From: Terfezia claveryi
Taxonomy: Eukaryota > Ascomycota > Pezizomycetes > Pezizales > Pezizaceae
Length of the DNA: 10,607 bases
NCBI GenBank assembly: GCA_015179025.1
Contig: WHUX01000784.1
Location: 1-10,607, forward strand
Direction of reading: 5' to 3'
The notes beneath the pieces were generated by a model. The model was not told where the DNA came from. It made no database searches and was given only the letters and a program-made list of their open reading frames with translations. A program made the translations under genes and the position numbers. Shown here piece after piece: positions 1 to 7,167 of the stretch. Every line of letters starts with the position of its first letter. The first letter of the stretch is position 1.

Positions 1-761
1 TGGGTCACAAGTAGATTACCATTGGAAAGGTATCAACGCATAGAAGATTATAGAATCTTAGTTCATATCGATACCCAAATTATTCATGGAGTTATTACCA
101 ATAATAGGTAAACCTCCTTGTGGACTTATTTGACCATGTTAAAAGTCTTATATCTCCACGAGTTTTACTCCGATCATAAAAGGGATTGCAGAAATGGAAT
201 CAGGACGAAGAGTAGGCCTAGATAGAACCTTGAAACATTAAATTCGGAGAACTTTATGTTTTGGCCCTACCTTTGGCCTCTGTTCTGAGCGCACTCCCTT
301 ATAGTGTCACCGGACGCACTTTGGTCTAAAGTGTGCCCTCATGGCTTCATTTTTTATTTATTTTTACCGAATTATTTTCCTACAGTTTAGGGTAATAATT
401 CAATATTCAGGGTAACGCCAAGACTTCAGGGTAACAGCTAATATATAGCTAGCATATATATATATGCATATAGTCAGCATATTAATCCGAGTATAACTAT
501 TGAACATTAATCAGATACTTATGAAACTTGAACCGTAGCTCCCTCAAGAGTCTATGGACGTTCCATAAGGGTCTTAACTATCCAGGATGATTATAAACCA
601 ATCCGAGGTTCATACCTGTTTTATATACTTAACTCTTATAGATAAGTATTAGAAACGTTTGCACCACACTACTAAGAGTGTACCTAGAGCCCATATAGGT
701 TCTAGGGTCGTTCTATAAGGGCTCAAGTACCTTTAGTAGGGCTGGATGTCACCCCGTAACA
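1..761 (-). mobile_element. LTR of a Ty3/gypsy retrotransposon, minus orientation, cut by the window edge
   Basis: This stretch is the reverse complement of about the first 755 bases of the complete LTR at 5215-6675, with scattered substitutions and small indels. It begins on the minus strand at 761 with TGTTACGGGGTGACATCC, where the other two copies have TGTCACGGGG. That is one C-to-T change in a CpA context. The remaining ~700 bp, including the promoter part, should lie left of base 1. Bases 762 onward show no polypurine tract, so this is not a 3' LTR. It is either a solo LTR or the 5' LTR of an element running off the left edge. The five bases 762-766 (TAACC) are the candidate target duplication, untestable here. 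It is clearly a separate insertion from the element at 2717-10607, because both copies contain the same LTR start. Confidence 0.9.
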
Positions 762-1026
762 TAACCAACGTAAATCATTTGATGCTATATTCCTAGATTC
801 ATATCTACCTTAACCTCTACCCTCTACGCAGTCACCATCCCATTCCAAACTCCAACACAAATAGTCTCCCAGTATAGCTGCGCTTGTTCTTGTAGTTCAC
901 CTGCATTATATGCATTTTGAAATAATCCATTTTATTCTCACAATTATCTAATAAGGCTATTTAATACGCTGTGCCCCAAAACCCCCATCTGTACCAGCTT
1001 TCACATCCGCGTCCCTAGAATCCTAG
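762..1026. other. Unassigned sequence between LTR and minisatellite
   Basis: No convincing ORF, RNA gene or repeat is seen. The stretch is AT-rich and pyrimidine-rich on the plus strand. It separates the start of the left LTR from the first diverged units of the 24-bp tandem array. It may be original host DNA into which the LTR inserted. Confidence 0.4.
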
Positions 1027-1875
1027 ATTCGCTGTCCATATGAGCCTGCAATTCACTGTCCATATTAGCCTGGATATCCGCTAGAATTGAGCAAGCAAAT
1101 CAGCCTAGAATCGAGCGAGCAAATCAGCCTAGAATCGAGCGAGCAAATCACCCTAGTATCGAGCGAGCAAATCAGCTTAGAATCGAGCAAGCAAATCAGC
1201 CTAGAATTGAGCGAAGAAATCAGCCTAGAATTGAGCGAGGAAATCAGCAGAGAATTGAGCAAGGATATCACCGAATCGAGCGAGGAAATCAGCCTACAAT
1301 CGAGCGAGCAAATCAGCATACAATCGAGTGAGTAAATCAGCGAGAAAATGAGCGAGCAAACCAGCGTAGAATCGAGCAAGTAAATCAGTCTAGAATTGAG
1401 CAAGGAAATCAGCAGAGAATTGAGTAAGGATATCACCGAATCGAGTAAGGAAATCAGCCTACAATTGAGTGAGCAAATCAGTATACAATTGAGCAAGCAA
1501 ATCAGCGAGAAAATGAGTGAGCAAACCAGCGTAGAATCGAGCAAGCAAATCAGCCTAGAATTGAGAGAGGAAATCAGCAGAGAATTGAGCAAGGAAATCA
1601 CCACTGGCATAGAATTAAGCGAGGAAATCAGCCTAGAATCGAGCGAGGAAATCAGCCTAGAATCGAGTGAGCAAATCAGCATATAATCAAGCGAGAAAAT
1701 CAGCATATAATCGAGCGAGCAAATCAGCCTAGAATCGAGCATCAAATCAGCATACTATCGAGCGAGCAAATCAGCCTAGAATCGAGCAAGCAAATCAGTG
1801 AGAAAATGAGTAAGCAAATGAGCGAGAAAATAAGCGAGAAAGTGAGCGAGCAAATGAGCGAGAAAATGAGCGAGC
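1027..1875. repeat. Minisatellite, 24-bp unit, roughly 35 diverged copies
   Basis: The array is built on a 24-bp unit close to GAGCGAGCAAATCAGCCTAG plus AATC. The leftmost two units (about 1027-1074, with core CTGTCCATATNAGCCTG) are strongly diverged. The rightmost units (about 1800-1875) are a distinct GAGCGAGAAAAT subtype. Because 24 is a multiple of three, several frames stay open over long distances. The plus strand reads as an 8-residue repeat like SSEQISLE, interrupted by stops. The minus strand reads as a repeat like SLDSRLIC, open from 1745 to 1065. Neither reading resembles a domain I recognise, and no promoter, start context or intron evidence supports a gene. I call it a repeat; an exon of a repetitive-protein gene is the alternative. 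Confidence 0.9.
1204..1610. repeat. Higher-order repeat, 165-bp period, inside the 24-bp minisatellite
   Basis: Variant units recur in the same order at a fixed distance of 165 bp. AAGGATATCACCG occurs at 1261 and 1426, with AAGGAAATCACC at 1591. CGAGAAAATGAG occurs at 1341 and 1506. GAATTGAGNNAGGAAATCAG occurs at 1228, 1393 and 1558. The period equals seven 24-bp units minus 3 bp, so the frame is kept (55 codons). There are two full copies (about 1204-1368 and 1369-1533) and a partial third. This shows that multi-unit blocks were duplicated after the units had diverged. Confidence 0.85.
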
Positions 1876-2172
1876 AAAATTATTTGGAAGGAATGAACAG
1901 GAGAAAAGCTCTAAGTCCTAGCCGGAGGCACACCTTGGAAATAGGGACTTGCCGTGTCTTGCCGCCAGCCATTACAGTCGGATCGACTGGCACTGCCTTA
2001 AAACCAGATTACATGTCTTACCTATAATCATCCTGCCGCGTCGGTTGGGGCTCCTCCTACAATTGGCAAAACCTAGCACAAAAGAGGAAATACCCATATA
2101 TGGGAAACGAATGAGAAGACAAACATATAGAAATGATGGCTTTTCGGCCTCTATATATGCATGCAATTCATA
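1876..2172. other. Unassigned unique sequence between two minisatellites
   Basis: Short open frames run through this stretch on both strands, but they overlap each other and resemble no family I know. I see no tRNA, no rRNA fragment and no LTR homology. The right end (about 2150-2165) is a TATATATGCATGC alternating tract just before the 34-bp array. Confidence 0.4.
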
Positions 2173-2409
2173 CTTCCGCTGGCTCTAGATATTGGTGCTT
2201 TGCATGCTTCCGCTGGCGTTATATATTGGTAGTTTTCATGCTTTCGCTAGCTCTAGGTATTGGTGTTTTGCATACTTCCGCTGGTGCTATATACTAGTGT
2301 TTTGCATGCTTCCGCTGGCGCTATATATTGGTGTTTTTCATGCTTCCGCTAGCTCTGTATATTGGTTTTTTCATGCTTTTGCTAGCTCTAGATATTGGTG
2401 TGTTTCATG
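2173..2409. repeat. Minisatellite, seven tandem copies of a 34-bp unit
   Basis: Units begin with CTTCCGCT or CTTTCGCT and end with CATG or CATA. They start at 2173, 2207, 2241, 2275, 2309, 2343 (33 bp) and 2376. The middle alternates between GCTCTAGATATTGG-like and GCGCTATATATTGG-like variants. The unit is unrelated to the 24-bp array to the left. Open frames over it (plus strand, repeating LPLALYIG) are a by-product of repetition: 34 is not a multiple of three, so three copies cycle through all frames. After the last unit the sequence leaves the pattern at CTAGGAAGTATGACGG. Confidence 0.93.
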
Positions 2410-2611
2410 CTAGGAAGTATGACGGAAGTGGACGCTACGTGATGCAGACTGAGGCAGATGATTTCTTGTTCTTTGACCAAATGTTGCTAGAAAATTACCT
2501 TCATATCGTATATATCTCTATTTAGTAATTTTAATGTCACTGTGGCCACTGTGGCCGCTATGATTGTGGTAAATCCTTGTTGCTATCTGTGACATTGAAC
2601 AATTTAATCCC
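2410..2611. other. Unassigned sequence containing a 64-bp element with 8-bp inverted ends
   Basis: No gene is seen. AATGTCAC at 2533-2540 and GTGACATT at 2589-2596 form a perfect 8-bp inverted repeat enclosing 48 bp. Inside its left end is a tandem 9-bp pair, ACTGTGGCC ACTGTGGCC (2539-2556). The TGTCAC/GTGACA ends echo the LTR termini in this window, but the interior shares nothing obvious with the LTR. Confidence 0.4.
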
Positions 2612-2716
2612 GTAATGGCCTGGTCCATTGCGATATCCAGCCATACCATAACGGTCTGGTCTGTTGCATTATCCAGTCCATACCGGTATGGACCAGATCC
2701 TGGAACGGACCAGAAC
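2612..2716. repeat. Three copies of a ~32-bp unit, two direct and one inverted, forming a palindrome
   Basis: Unit 1 (2617-2647) and unit 2 (2653-2684) are direct repeats sharing the core TATCCAG and ending in CCATACC. Bases 2685-2716 are the reverse complement of unit 2 with 25 of 32 positions matching. This makes a 64-bp loopless palindrome centred on 2684/2685. The central 18 bp, GTCCATACCGGTATGGAC, are a perfect palindrome. LTR homology begins immediately to the right of the palindrome. Confidence 0.85.
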
Positions 2717-3023
2717 ATATATAGTATGCATATAGTCAGCATATTAATCTGAGTATAACTATTGAACCATTAATCGGATTCTTATAAAACTTAAACCGTA
2801 GCTCCCTCAAGGGTCTATGGACGTTTCATAAGGGTCTTAACTATCTAGGATGATTATAAACCACTCTGAGGTTCATACCCATTTCATATAATTAACTCTA
2901 TAGATAAGTATTAGAAACGTTTGCAAGTCACTGCTAAGAGTGTACCTAGAGTTCATGTAGATTCTAGGGTCGTTCTAAAAGGGCCCAAGTACCTTTAGTA
3001 GGGCTGGATGTCACCCCGTGACA
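2717..3023 (-). mobile_element. Truncated 3' LTR of the chromovirus (first ~307 bp only)
   Basis: On the minus strand it starts at 3023 with TGTCACGGGGTGACATCC, directly after the polypurine tract. It aligns with the start of the solo LTR at 5215 and with the left LTR (about 455-761). Homology stops near 2717, in an AT-rich TATATA/GCATATAG stretch. The other LTR copies continue from there for more than 1 kb. About 1150 bp of this LTR, including the promoter half, are therefore missing. The unrelated 32-bp-unit palindrome takes its place. Confidence 0.88.
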
Positions 3024-3060
3024 GTGCCACCCCCCTTAAGGTTCTTGTCCGCAAGAACCT
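3024..3060 (-). promoter_or_regulatory. Polypurine tract with an adjacent 9-bp-stem hairpin
   Basis: The minus strand reads CTTAAGGGGGGTGGCAC directly before the LTR start TGTCAC. This is the expected polypurine primer for plus-strand DNA synthesis in LTR retrotransposons. Just upstream of it (3039-3060), AGGTTCTTG and CAAGAACCT pair perfectly around a 4-base loop TCCG. The tract fixes the 3' LTR boundary and confirms minus orientation of the element. Confidence 0.8.
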
Positions 3061-3265
3061 AATTGATCATGCAATCAGAATCATTATTGCTACTAACAAC
3101 AATAGATGGGGCTTGAGGACCAGTCATCATATACAACAGCCAAAAGATAGCTGCGTACGTCTCTTTGCACCCCTGGGACAATATGGCATGAGTAATACAG
3201 GTAAAAAAAAGGTAAAGATAATTCAAAAAACCTAATGCCTAATAATAGGAAAAAAAGAAAAATCC
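3061..3265 (-). other. 3' untranslated internal region of the chromovirus
   Basis: This lies between the pol stop codon and the polypurine-tract hairpin. No domain is recognised. It contains A-rich runs on the plus strand near 3205-3265. A plus-strand frame crossing it starts with an ATG supplied by the LTR palindrome, and I do not regard it as a gene. Confidence 0.6.
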
Positions 3266-4071
3266 TCACAAGATAACATCAGGGTCCCAAGGCTTACGAG
3301 GATTATCCAGATGGAATTTTCTAATTAAATCGGCTGCTCCATCATTCAGGTTCTCATATAGTTCCCATGTGTCGTCATCAGGACCGTAACCCTTCCAAGA
3401 GACTAAATACATAACCCGTCCCTTCCTGAGCTCACTCGTCCTAACCTTTTCTACCTGGTATTCCAATTCTTCGAGGTCAACTGGAGAGGGTGTTGGTGAG
3501 CATCTGCCGGCAATCGTATTAAGGTGGTAGGGTTCCAACAAACTAATATGAAAAACTGGGTGAGTTTTGCTTGTACTTGGGGGAAGCTCTAACTCATAGG
3601 CATAAGTGCCAATAAGCCGTTTAATTCTAAACTTCCCTCGTAACTTGTAGTCAAGCTTCTTAGTCAGACGCCTTGTTTTGATGTTCTTTGCGTTAACCAT
3701 GACTCAATCTCCCACTTTGAATGTTGGTTCCTTCTCTGCTACCTTGAGATTGTAGTATTTAGACATCCGGTCCGGCGCTACCTTCATGTTCTCCCTCATA
3801 GCCTCTCTCATTGCGTCTAAGGTTTCGACTGTCTTGACTGCCTCAAGGTTGTTTGATTCAGTTGAGGCTTCGGTTGGGTTCTGGAAATTATTTTCTGGGT
3901 ATTGAGTGTATGCGGCAAAGAATGGTGTGAGTTTGGTACTAGAATGGACAGTGTTATTATAACAGAACTCGGCAAATGGTAATAACTTGACCCAGTCATC
4001 CTGATCCCAACAGCAATACGTCCGTAGATAATGCTCAAGGGTCTGGTTGACTCGTTCGGTTTGACCATCGT
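3266..4071 (-). pseudogene. pol: Pol C-terminal part: integrase C-terminal region and chromodomain
   Basis: This is the end of the integrase, which inserts element cDNA into chromosomes. The frame is open from about 4070 down to an in-frame TGA at 3704-3706, in the context GD-stop-VMVNAKN where related proteins usually have Trp. It then continues from ATG 3700 for 144 residues to the stop at 3266. The part before 3704 holds the GQTERVN block with the catalytic Glu, then TVHSSTKLTPFFAAY. In the 144-residue part, KLDYKLRGKF near residues 16-24 matches the GPY/F module, with Lys replacing Pro. Residues about 80-130 (3311-3463) are a chromodomain with YLVSWKGYGPDDDTWE, which in chromoviruses reads histone marks and steers insertion. 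Upstream a single-base loss near 4068 breaks the frame. Confidence 0.92.
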
Positions 4072-4480
4072 TTAGGGGTGATATGCCGAGGACTTATCCA
4101 ATTCAACTCCTAATAACCGCATTACCTCCATCCAAAACAAACTTGTAAACACTGAATCCCGATCCAAAACAACATTCTTTGGTAATCCGTGTAGTCTCCA
4201 AACCTCCTTGACAAATATCCCAGCCAACTCTTTTGCCTTCCGGTTCTTTAAAGGAATGAAATACGACATCTTAGTAAACCTATCAACAATAACCCAGATC
4301 TGATTGTACTCTTTGACTGGTGGTAAATCAGTGATGAAATCAATTGAAATGTGTTCCCATGGCCTATAGGGGATTGGAAGAGGTACGAGCTTGCCATATT
4401 TCTTGTGTCTTGCTGTCTTGTTTCTTTGGCAAGCATCACATGTATGAACATAGTTTCGTACCCAGTCTTCTATATCAGCC
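4072..4480 (-). pseudogene. pol: Pol integrase segment: zinc-site cysteines and catalytic core
   Basis: This is an open minus frame, with no stop between about 4480 and the TAA at 4072-4074. It contains the CDACQ pair of the HHCC zinc site. It then has ISIDFITDLP with the first catalytic Asp, VVLDRDSVFTS with the second, and SSAYHP just before the stop. The usual continuation after AYHP is Gln, so CAA-to-TAA is the simplest explanation. A one-base deletion directly after it moves the frame to the next segment, which carries the catalytic Glu. All three DDE positions are therefore visible, though in two frames. The first ATG (4269) is internal and not a real start. Confidence 0.9.
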
Positions 4481-5214
4481 AGTAGTAATTTTGTTTCATA
4501 AGCTCGAGGGTTTTGTCACGTCCGAAATGACCTGCAACTTTAGCATTGTGGCACTGAAAGCCACTTTCAACTTAAGAGAGTTATTGTCAGGTATATATAG
4601 GCGACGTTCATAGGTTACCATGTCATCTTCTAAACCGTAATGATCGAGTCCAGGGTACTCCTTGCCAAACTTCAACGTGTTTCGAATCCCTAACCACTTG
4701 TCATCCTTGAGACCAGCCTCTAGGATCTCTTTTAACCAACCTAATTCTTCTGTTTGTGAGGCCTTCACTGCCATAATGCGGCGCATTACTAGACCCTCCT
4801 CACTTGTTCCTAGTTGGAATTGACTAGGCTTGAACATCCAAATCGTGTGGTCCTGCTTCTCTCCCCCTCCTTCGAGGTCAGGATCAACCTGACGAGAAAG
4901 CACATCTACTTTGCCATTTTTATCAGCTGGGCAGTAGATGATTCTAAAATTAAACTGGCTTAGTATTTCTGCCCATTTAGCCTGCCTTCGATTGAGTATT
5001 TTAGTGGAATTAAAGTACTGAAGGTTCTTGTGATCCGTATACACAATTATCTCCTTCGGGGCACCCATGAGAAAATGTCTCCATTCCTGGAAACAATTGA
5101 TAATTACCACCATCTCCTTGTCATGGACATCGTAATTAAGTTCTGCTAGGATAAAGCATTTTGAATAGTATGCCACTGAGTGCCAACGACTATCTGGTTC
5201 TTTTTGGGATAGAA
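4481..5214 (-). pseudogene. pol: Pol segment: RNase H (most of the domain) and integrase N-terminus
   Basis: RNase H removes the RNA strand during reverse transcription. Visible active-site regions are ELNYDVHDKEM (Glu), VYTDHKNLQYF (Asp) and NGKVDVLSR (Asp). The first RNase H Asp (ETDTSD) lies on the far side of the solo LTR. After a linker, the frame shifts by one base near 4555 into NAKVAGHFGRDKT, the His pair of the integrase HHCC zinc domain. It shifts again near 4479 at NYYW. The apparent start codon at 5230 and the first five residues (MSPRD) are not native; they are read from the end of the inserted solo LTR. The native frame enters from 6676 across the target-site duplication. Confidence 0.92.
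5210..5214. repeat. Target-site duplication TAGAA, left copy
   Basis: Five bases directly before the solo LTR start. They are identical to 6676-6680 directly after its end. Five-base duplications are normal for Ty3/gypsy integrases. Confidence 0.93.
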
Positions 5215-5229
5215 TGTCACGGGGTGACA
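5215..5229. repeat. Palindrome at the LTR start
   Basis: TGTCAC GGG GTGACA is a perfect 6-bp inverted repeat with a 3-base centre. It is present at the start of this LTR and of the truncated copy (3009-3023 inverted). It carries one C-to-T mismatch in the left LTR (747-761). Read on the minus strand it supplies an ATG followed by Ser-Pro-Arg-Asp, which creates false start codons in neighbouring frames. Confidence 0.85.
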
Positions 5230-5534
5230 TCCAGCCCTACCAAAGGTACTTGGGCCCTTATAAAATGACCCTAGAATCCATACGGACTCTAGATACACTC
5301 TTAGCAGTGTGGTACAAACGTTTCCAATACTTATCTATAAGAGTTAAGTATATGAAACGGGTATGAACCTTGGAGTAGTTTATAATCATCCTAGATGGTA
5401 AAGACCCTTATGGAACGTCCATAGACCCTTAAGGGAGCTATGGTTTAAGTTTCATAAGTATCCGATTAATGGTTCAATAGTTATACCCAGATCAATATGC
5501 TGGCTATATGCATACATATACTAGCTATTGGCTG

Positions 5535-5583
5535 TTACCCTGAAGTCTTGGCGTTACCCTGAATTACCAATTATTACCCTGAA
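5535..5583 (+). repeat. Three direct copies of TTACCCTGAA in the LTR U3
   Basis: Copies start at 5535, 5554 and 5574, spaced 19 and 20 bp apart, about two helical turns each. The left LTR keeps equivalent copies (as CAGGGTAA near 389-435, inverted). Regular spacing within the U3 would fit binding sites for a DNA-binding protein, but no factor is identified. Confidence 0.7.
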
Positions 5584-5631
5584 CTTAAGGAAAATAATTC
5601 GGTAAAAATAACTAAAAAAATGAAGGACCGA

Positions 5632-5683
5632 GGGCGCACTTTAGACCAAAGTGCGTCCGGTGACACTATAAGGGAGTGCGCCC
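5632..5683 (+). repeat. Overlapping inverted repeats in the LTR with two alternative pairings
   Basis: GGGCGCACT (5632-5640) pairs perfectly with AGTGCGCCC (5675-5683). The overlapping CGCACTTT (5635-5642) instead pairs with AAAGTGCG (5648-5655) around the loop AGACC. The two hairpins exclude each other. The left LTR has the corresponding block near 291-345 with single-base decay. The block lies upstream of the TATA box, so its role could be at the DNA level. Confidence 0.75.
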
Positions 5684-6373
5684 AGGACAGAGGCCAAAGG
5701 TAGGGCCAAAACATAAAGTTCTCCGAATTTAATGTTTCAAGGTTCTATCTAGGCCTACTCTTCGTCCTGATTCCATTTCTGCAATCCTTTTTATGATCGG
5801 AGTTAAACTCATAGAGATATAAGACTTTTAATATGGTCATATAGGTCCACGAGGAGGTTTACTTATTATTGGTAATAACTCCGTGAATAATTTGGGTATC
5901 GAGATAAACTAAGATTCTATAATCTTCTATGCGTTGACACCTTTCCAATGGTAATCTACTTGTGACCCACGGTTCTCTATTCATAGAGTTATGTGCAGTT
6001 GAAAATTATTTTCAATGGACACTAGACACTATTAAGTGAATATTGCCGGAAACATAATTAGATGCCTTCGGATATTGTCGGATGGTAATTCAATAGTATC
6101 GGGGATTGGTAACGTATCTGAAATTGAATTTAGTTGTCTCGGATCAGAATTCTTTAATGAGATAAGCGAGCTATAAGCGAAGTATGTATAACATGCAGAC
6201 ATGGGAATATTCTCTATGTTCGGGTTAGTAACCTGTGACAACGAGTGCAGATAGCAACTGCATTAACAAAGGTGTGGATGGCATAATACTTGGGAAGAAA
6301 TTCCAAGGTGACAGGTAGGCCCGCGTTTTATAAAAATATTTTTATCATAAGAATATCTACAAACACCGTGGGA

Positions 6374-6381
6374 TATAAATA
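6374..6381 (+). promoter_or_regulatory. TATA box of the solo LTR promoter
   Basis: TATAAATA is in plus orientation, about 300 bp before the LTR end, which is a typical position for an LTR promoter with a short R-U5. Transcription would start roughly 25-40 bp downstream, near 6405-6420. It would read rightward into 6680 and beyond, antisense to the chromovirus pol. Confidence 0.65.
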
Positions 6382-6675
6382 GTGCAAGTAGTTCCGGTTG
6401 AATTCATTCTACCACCAGCGAGTATTCGAAAGTAAGAGCACCTTGAGTACACGAAGCCTACAAAGTTCTAAGTCTTGAGTTAACTTTACGTTCAAGCGAC
6501 ATAGGATTTATTTTGTGTTGCGAAATAAGATTCATCGTGAGGGACTATAGTTGGATTGAACTATACTGCTATAGGATTGATATTCTGTATTGAGGAATAG
6601 ATATTGTTGCGGCAGCAATTAACGGCCGTCCTAATAGTCGCAAGAGCGCTATCAGTTAATAGGGCTCCCGTGACA

Positions 6676-6680
6676 TAGAA
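6676..6680. repeat. Target-site duplication TAGAA, right copy
   Basis: It follows directly after the LTR terminal GTGACA and is identical to 5210-5214. Excluding one copy and the LTR, the pol frame is continuous. Confidence 0.93.
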
Positions 6681-7167
6681 TACCAGCTTTTGCTAGATCA
6701 GACGTATCTGTCTCGATCATTTTTGGTTGTTCTGGGTGATAAGGGCATAGTATCTGAGCGGTTGTGAACCTATATTTTAACTCATCGAAGGCCTGTTGAT
6801 ACTACTGTGTCCAGTTCCAGGGAACTCCATTGTGCGTTAGTGTCTGAATCGGCAAAGCCAAACTACTAAAGCCTTGAATAAACCAGCAATAGAAATTAGC
6901 AAAACCAATAAACCTCTGCACTTCTTTGACGTTCTGAGGAGCCTGCCAGGCGAGGATGTCCTCGACTTTCTTCTGCCCCATTTATATCCCCTTTGTATCT
7001 ACTTTAAATCCCACAAATTCGACTTCTGGGACATGGAAGATACACTTGTCTATATTGACACAAAGGTTATTCTCCATTAGTTTGTGTGGCACCCAACGGA
7101 CGAGCTCGACATGTTCTTCCTCTGTTTGAGTATAAATGAGAATGTCATCAATGTATACAACTATTCC
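6676..7167 (-). pseudogene. pol: Pol segment: RT active site (YIDD), thumb/connection and start of RNase H
   Basis: This is the same frame as the protease-RT segment to the right, with three in-frame stops: TGA at 7165-7167, TAA at 6982-6984 and TAG at 6802-6804. Just after the TGA comes GIVVYIDDILIYT. YIDD (7144-7155) carries the paired metal-binding aspartates of reverse transcriptase. Next are LCVNIDKCIF and VEFVGFKV, then VKEVQRFIGFANFYCWFI, all standard for gypsy RTs. QQAFDELK leads into the RNase H start ETDTSDLAKAG, with the first RNase H Asp. The segment ends exactly at the solo LTR. No start codon is expected, because this is the interior of a polyprotein. Confidence 0.93.

Larger units (their letters stand above)
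5215..6675 (+). mobile_element. Complete solo LTR (1461 bp) inserted in pol, plus orientation
   Basis: It begins TGTCACGGGGTGACATCC and ends CTCCCGTGACA. The nine terminal bases TGTCACGGG/CCCGTGACA are perfect inverted repeats, and both sides carry TAGAA. The first ~755 bp match the left LTR (1-761, inverted), and the first ~307 bp match the chromovirus 3' LTR. It is therefore the same family as the element it sits in. No internal region remains, so an inserted full element has been reduced by LTR-LTR recombination. A TATAAATA box at 6374-6381 suggests a U3 of about 1.19 kb and an R-U5 of about 0.27 kb. It contains no convincing coding frame. Inside are three TTACCCTGA repeats and a set of competing hairpins. 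Confidence 0.96.

Noticed and set aside
1065..1745. A 226-residue minus-strand open frame of repeating SLDSRLIC-like units
   Set aside because: It is a consequence of a stop-free 24-bp unit whose length is a multiple of three. The opposite strand is open over long parts too. There is no recognised domain or start context. I report the DNA repeat instead.
1027..2409. CRISPR-like array
   Set aside because: Repeats are directly contiguous with no unique spacers, and the setting is eukaryotic transposon DNA.
2192..2525. Plus-strand open frames rich in LPLALYIG over the 34-bp array
   Set aside because: They arise from tandem repetition, overlap each other in two frames, and have no family resemblance.
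2533..2596. A miniature inverted-repeat transposon or a short LTR remnant
   Set aside because: Only 8-bp ends with no convincing target duplication and no interior match to the LTR; too weak to name.
3008..3235. Plus-strand 75-residue frame starting MSPRD
   Set aside because: The ATG comes from the LTR start palindrome. The frame crosses the polypurine tract and untranslated region and lies antisense to the element.
4248..4451. Minus-strand 67-residue frame beginning MFIHVMLAKE
   Set aside because: It is the wrong frame over the integrase zinc site. The frame containing CDACQ and ISIDFITDLP is the real one.
1..5970. The large inverted repeat (1-761 versus 5215-5970) as ends of a DNA transposon
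   Set aside because: Both arms are LTRs with the retrotransposon TGTCAC end. The right arm is a complete LTR with its own target duplication, so the inversion is just two insertions in opposite orientation.
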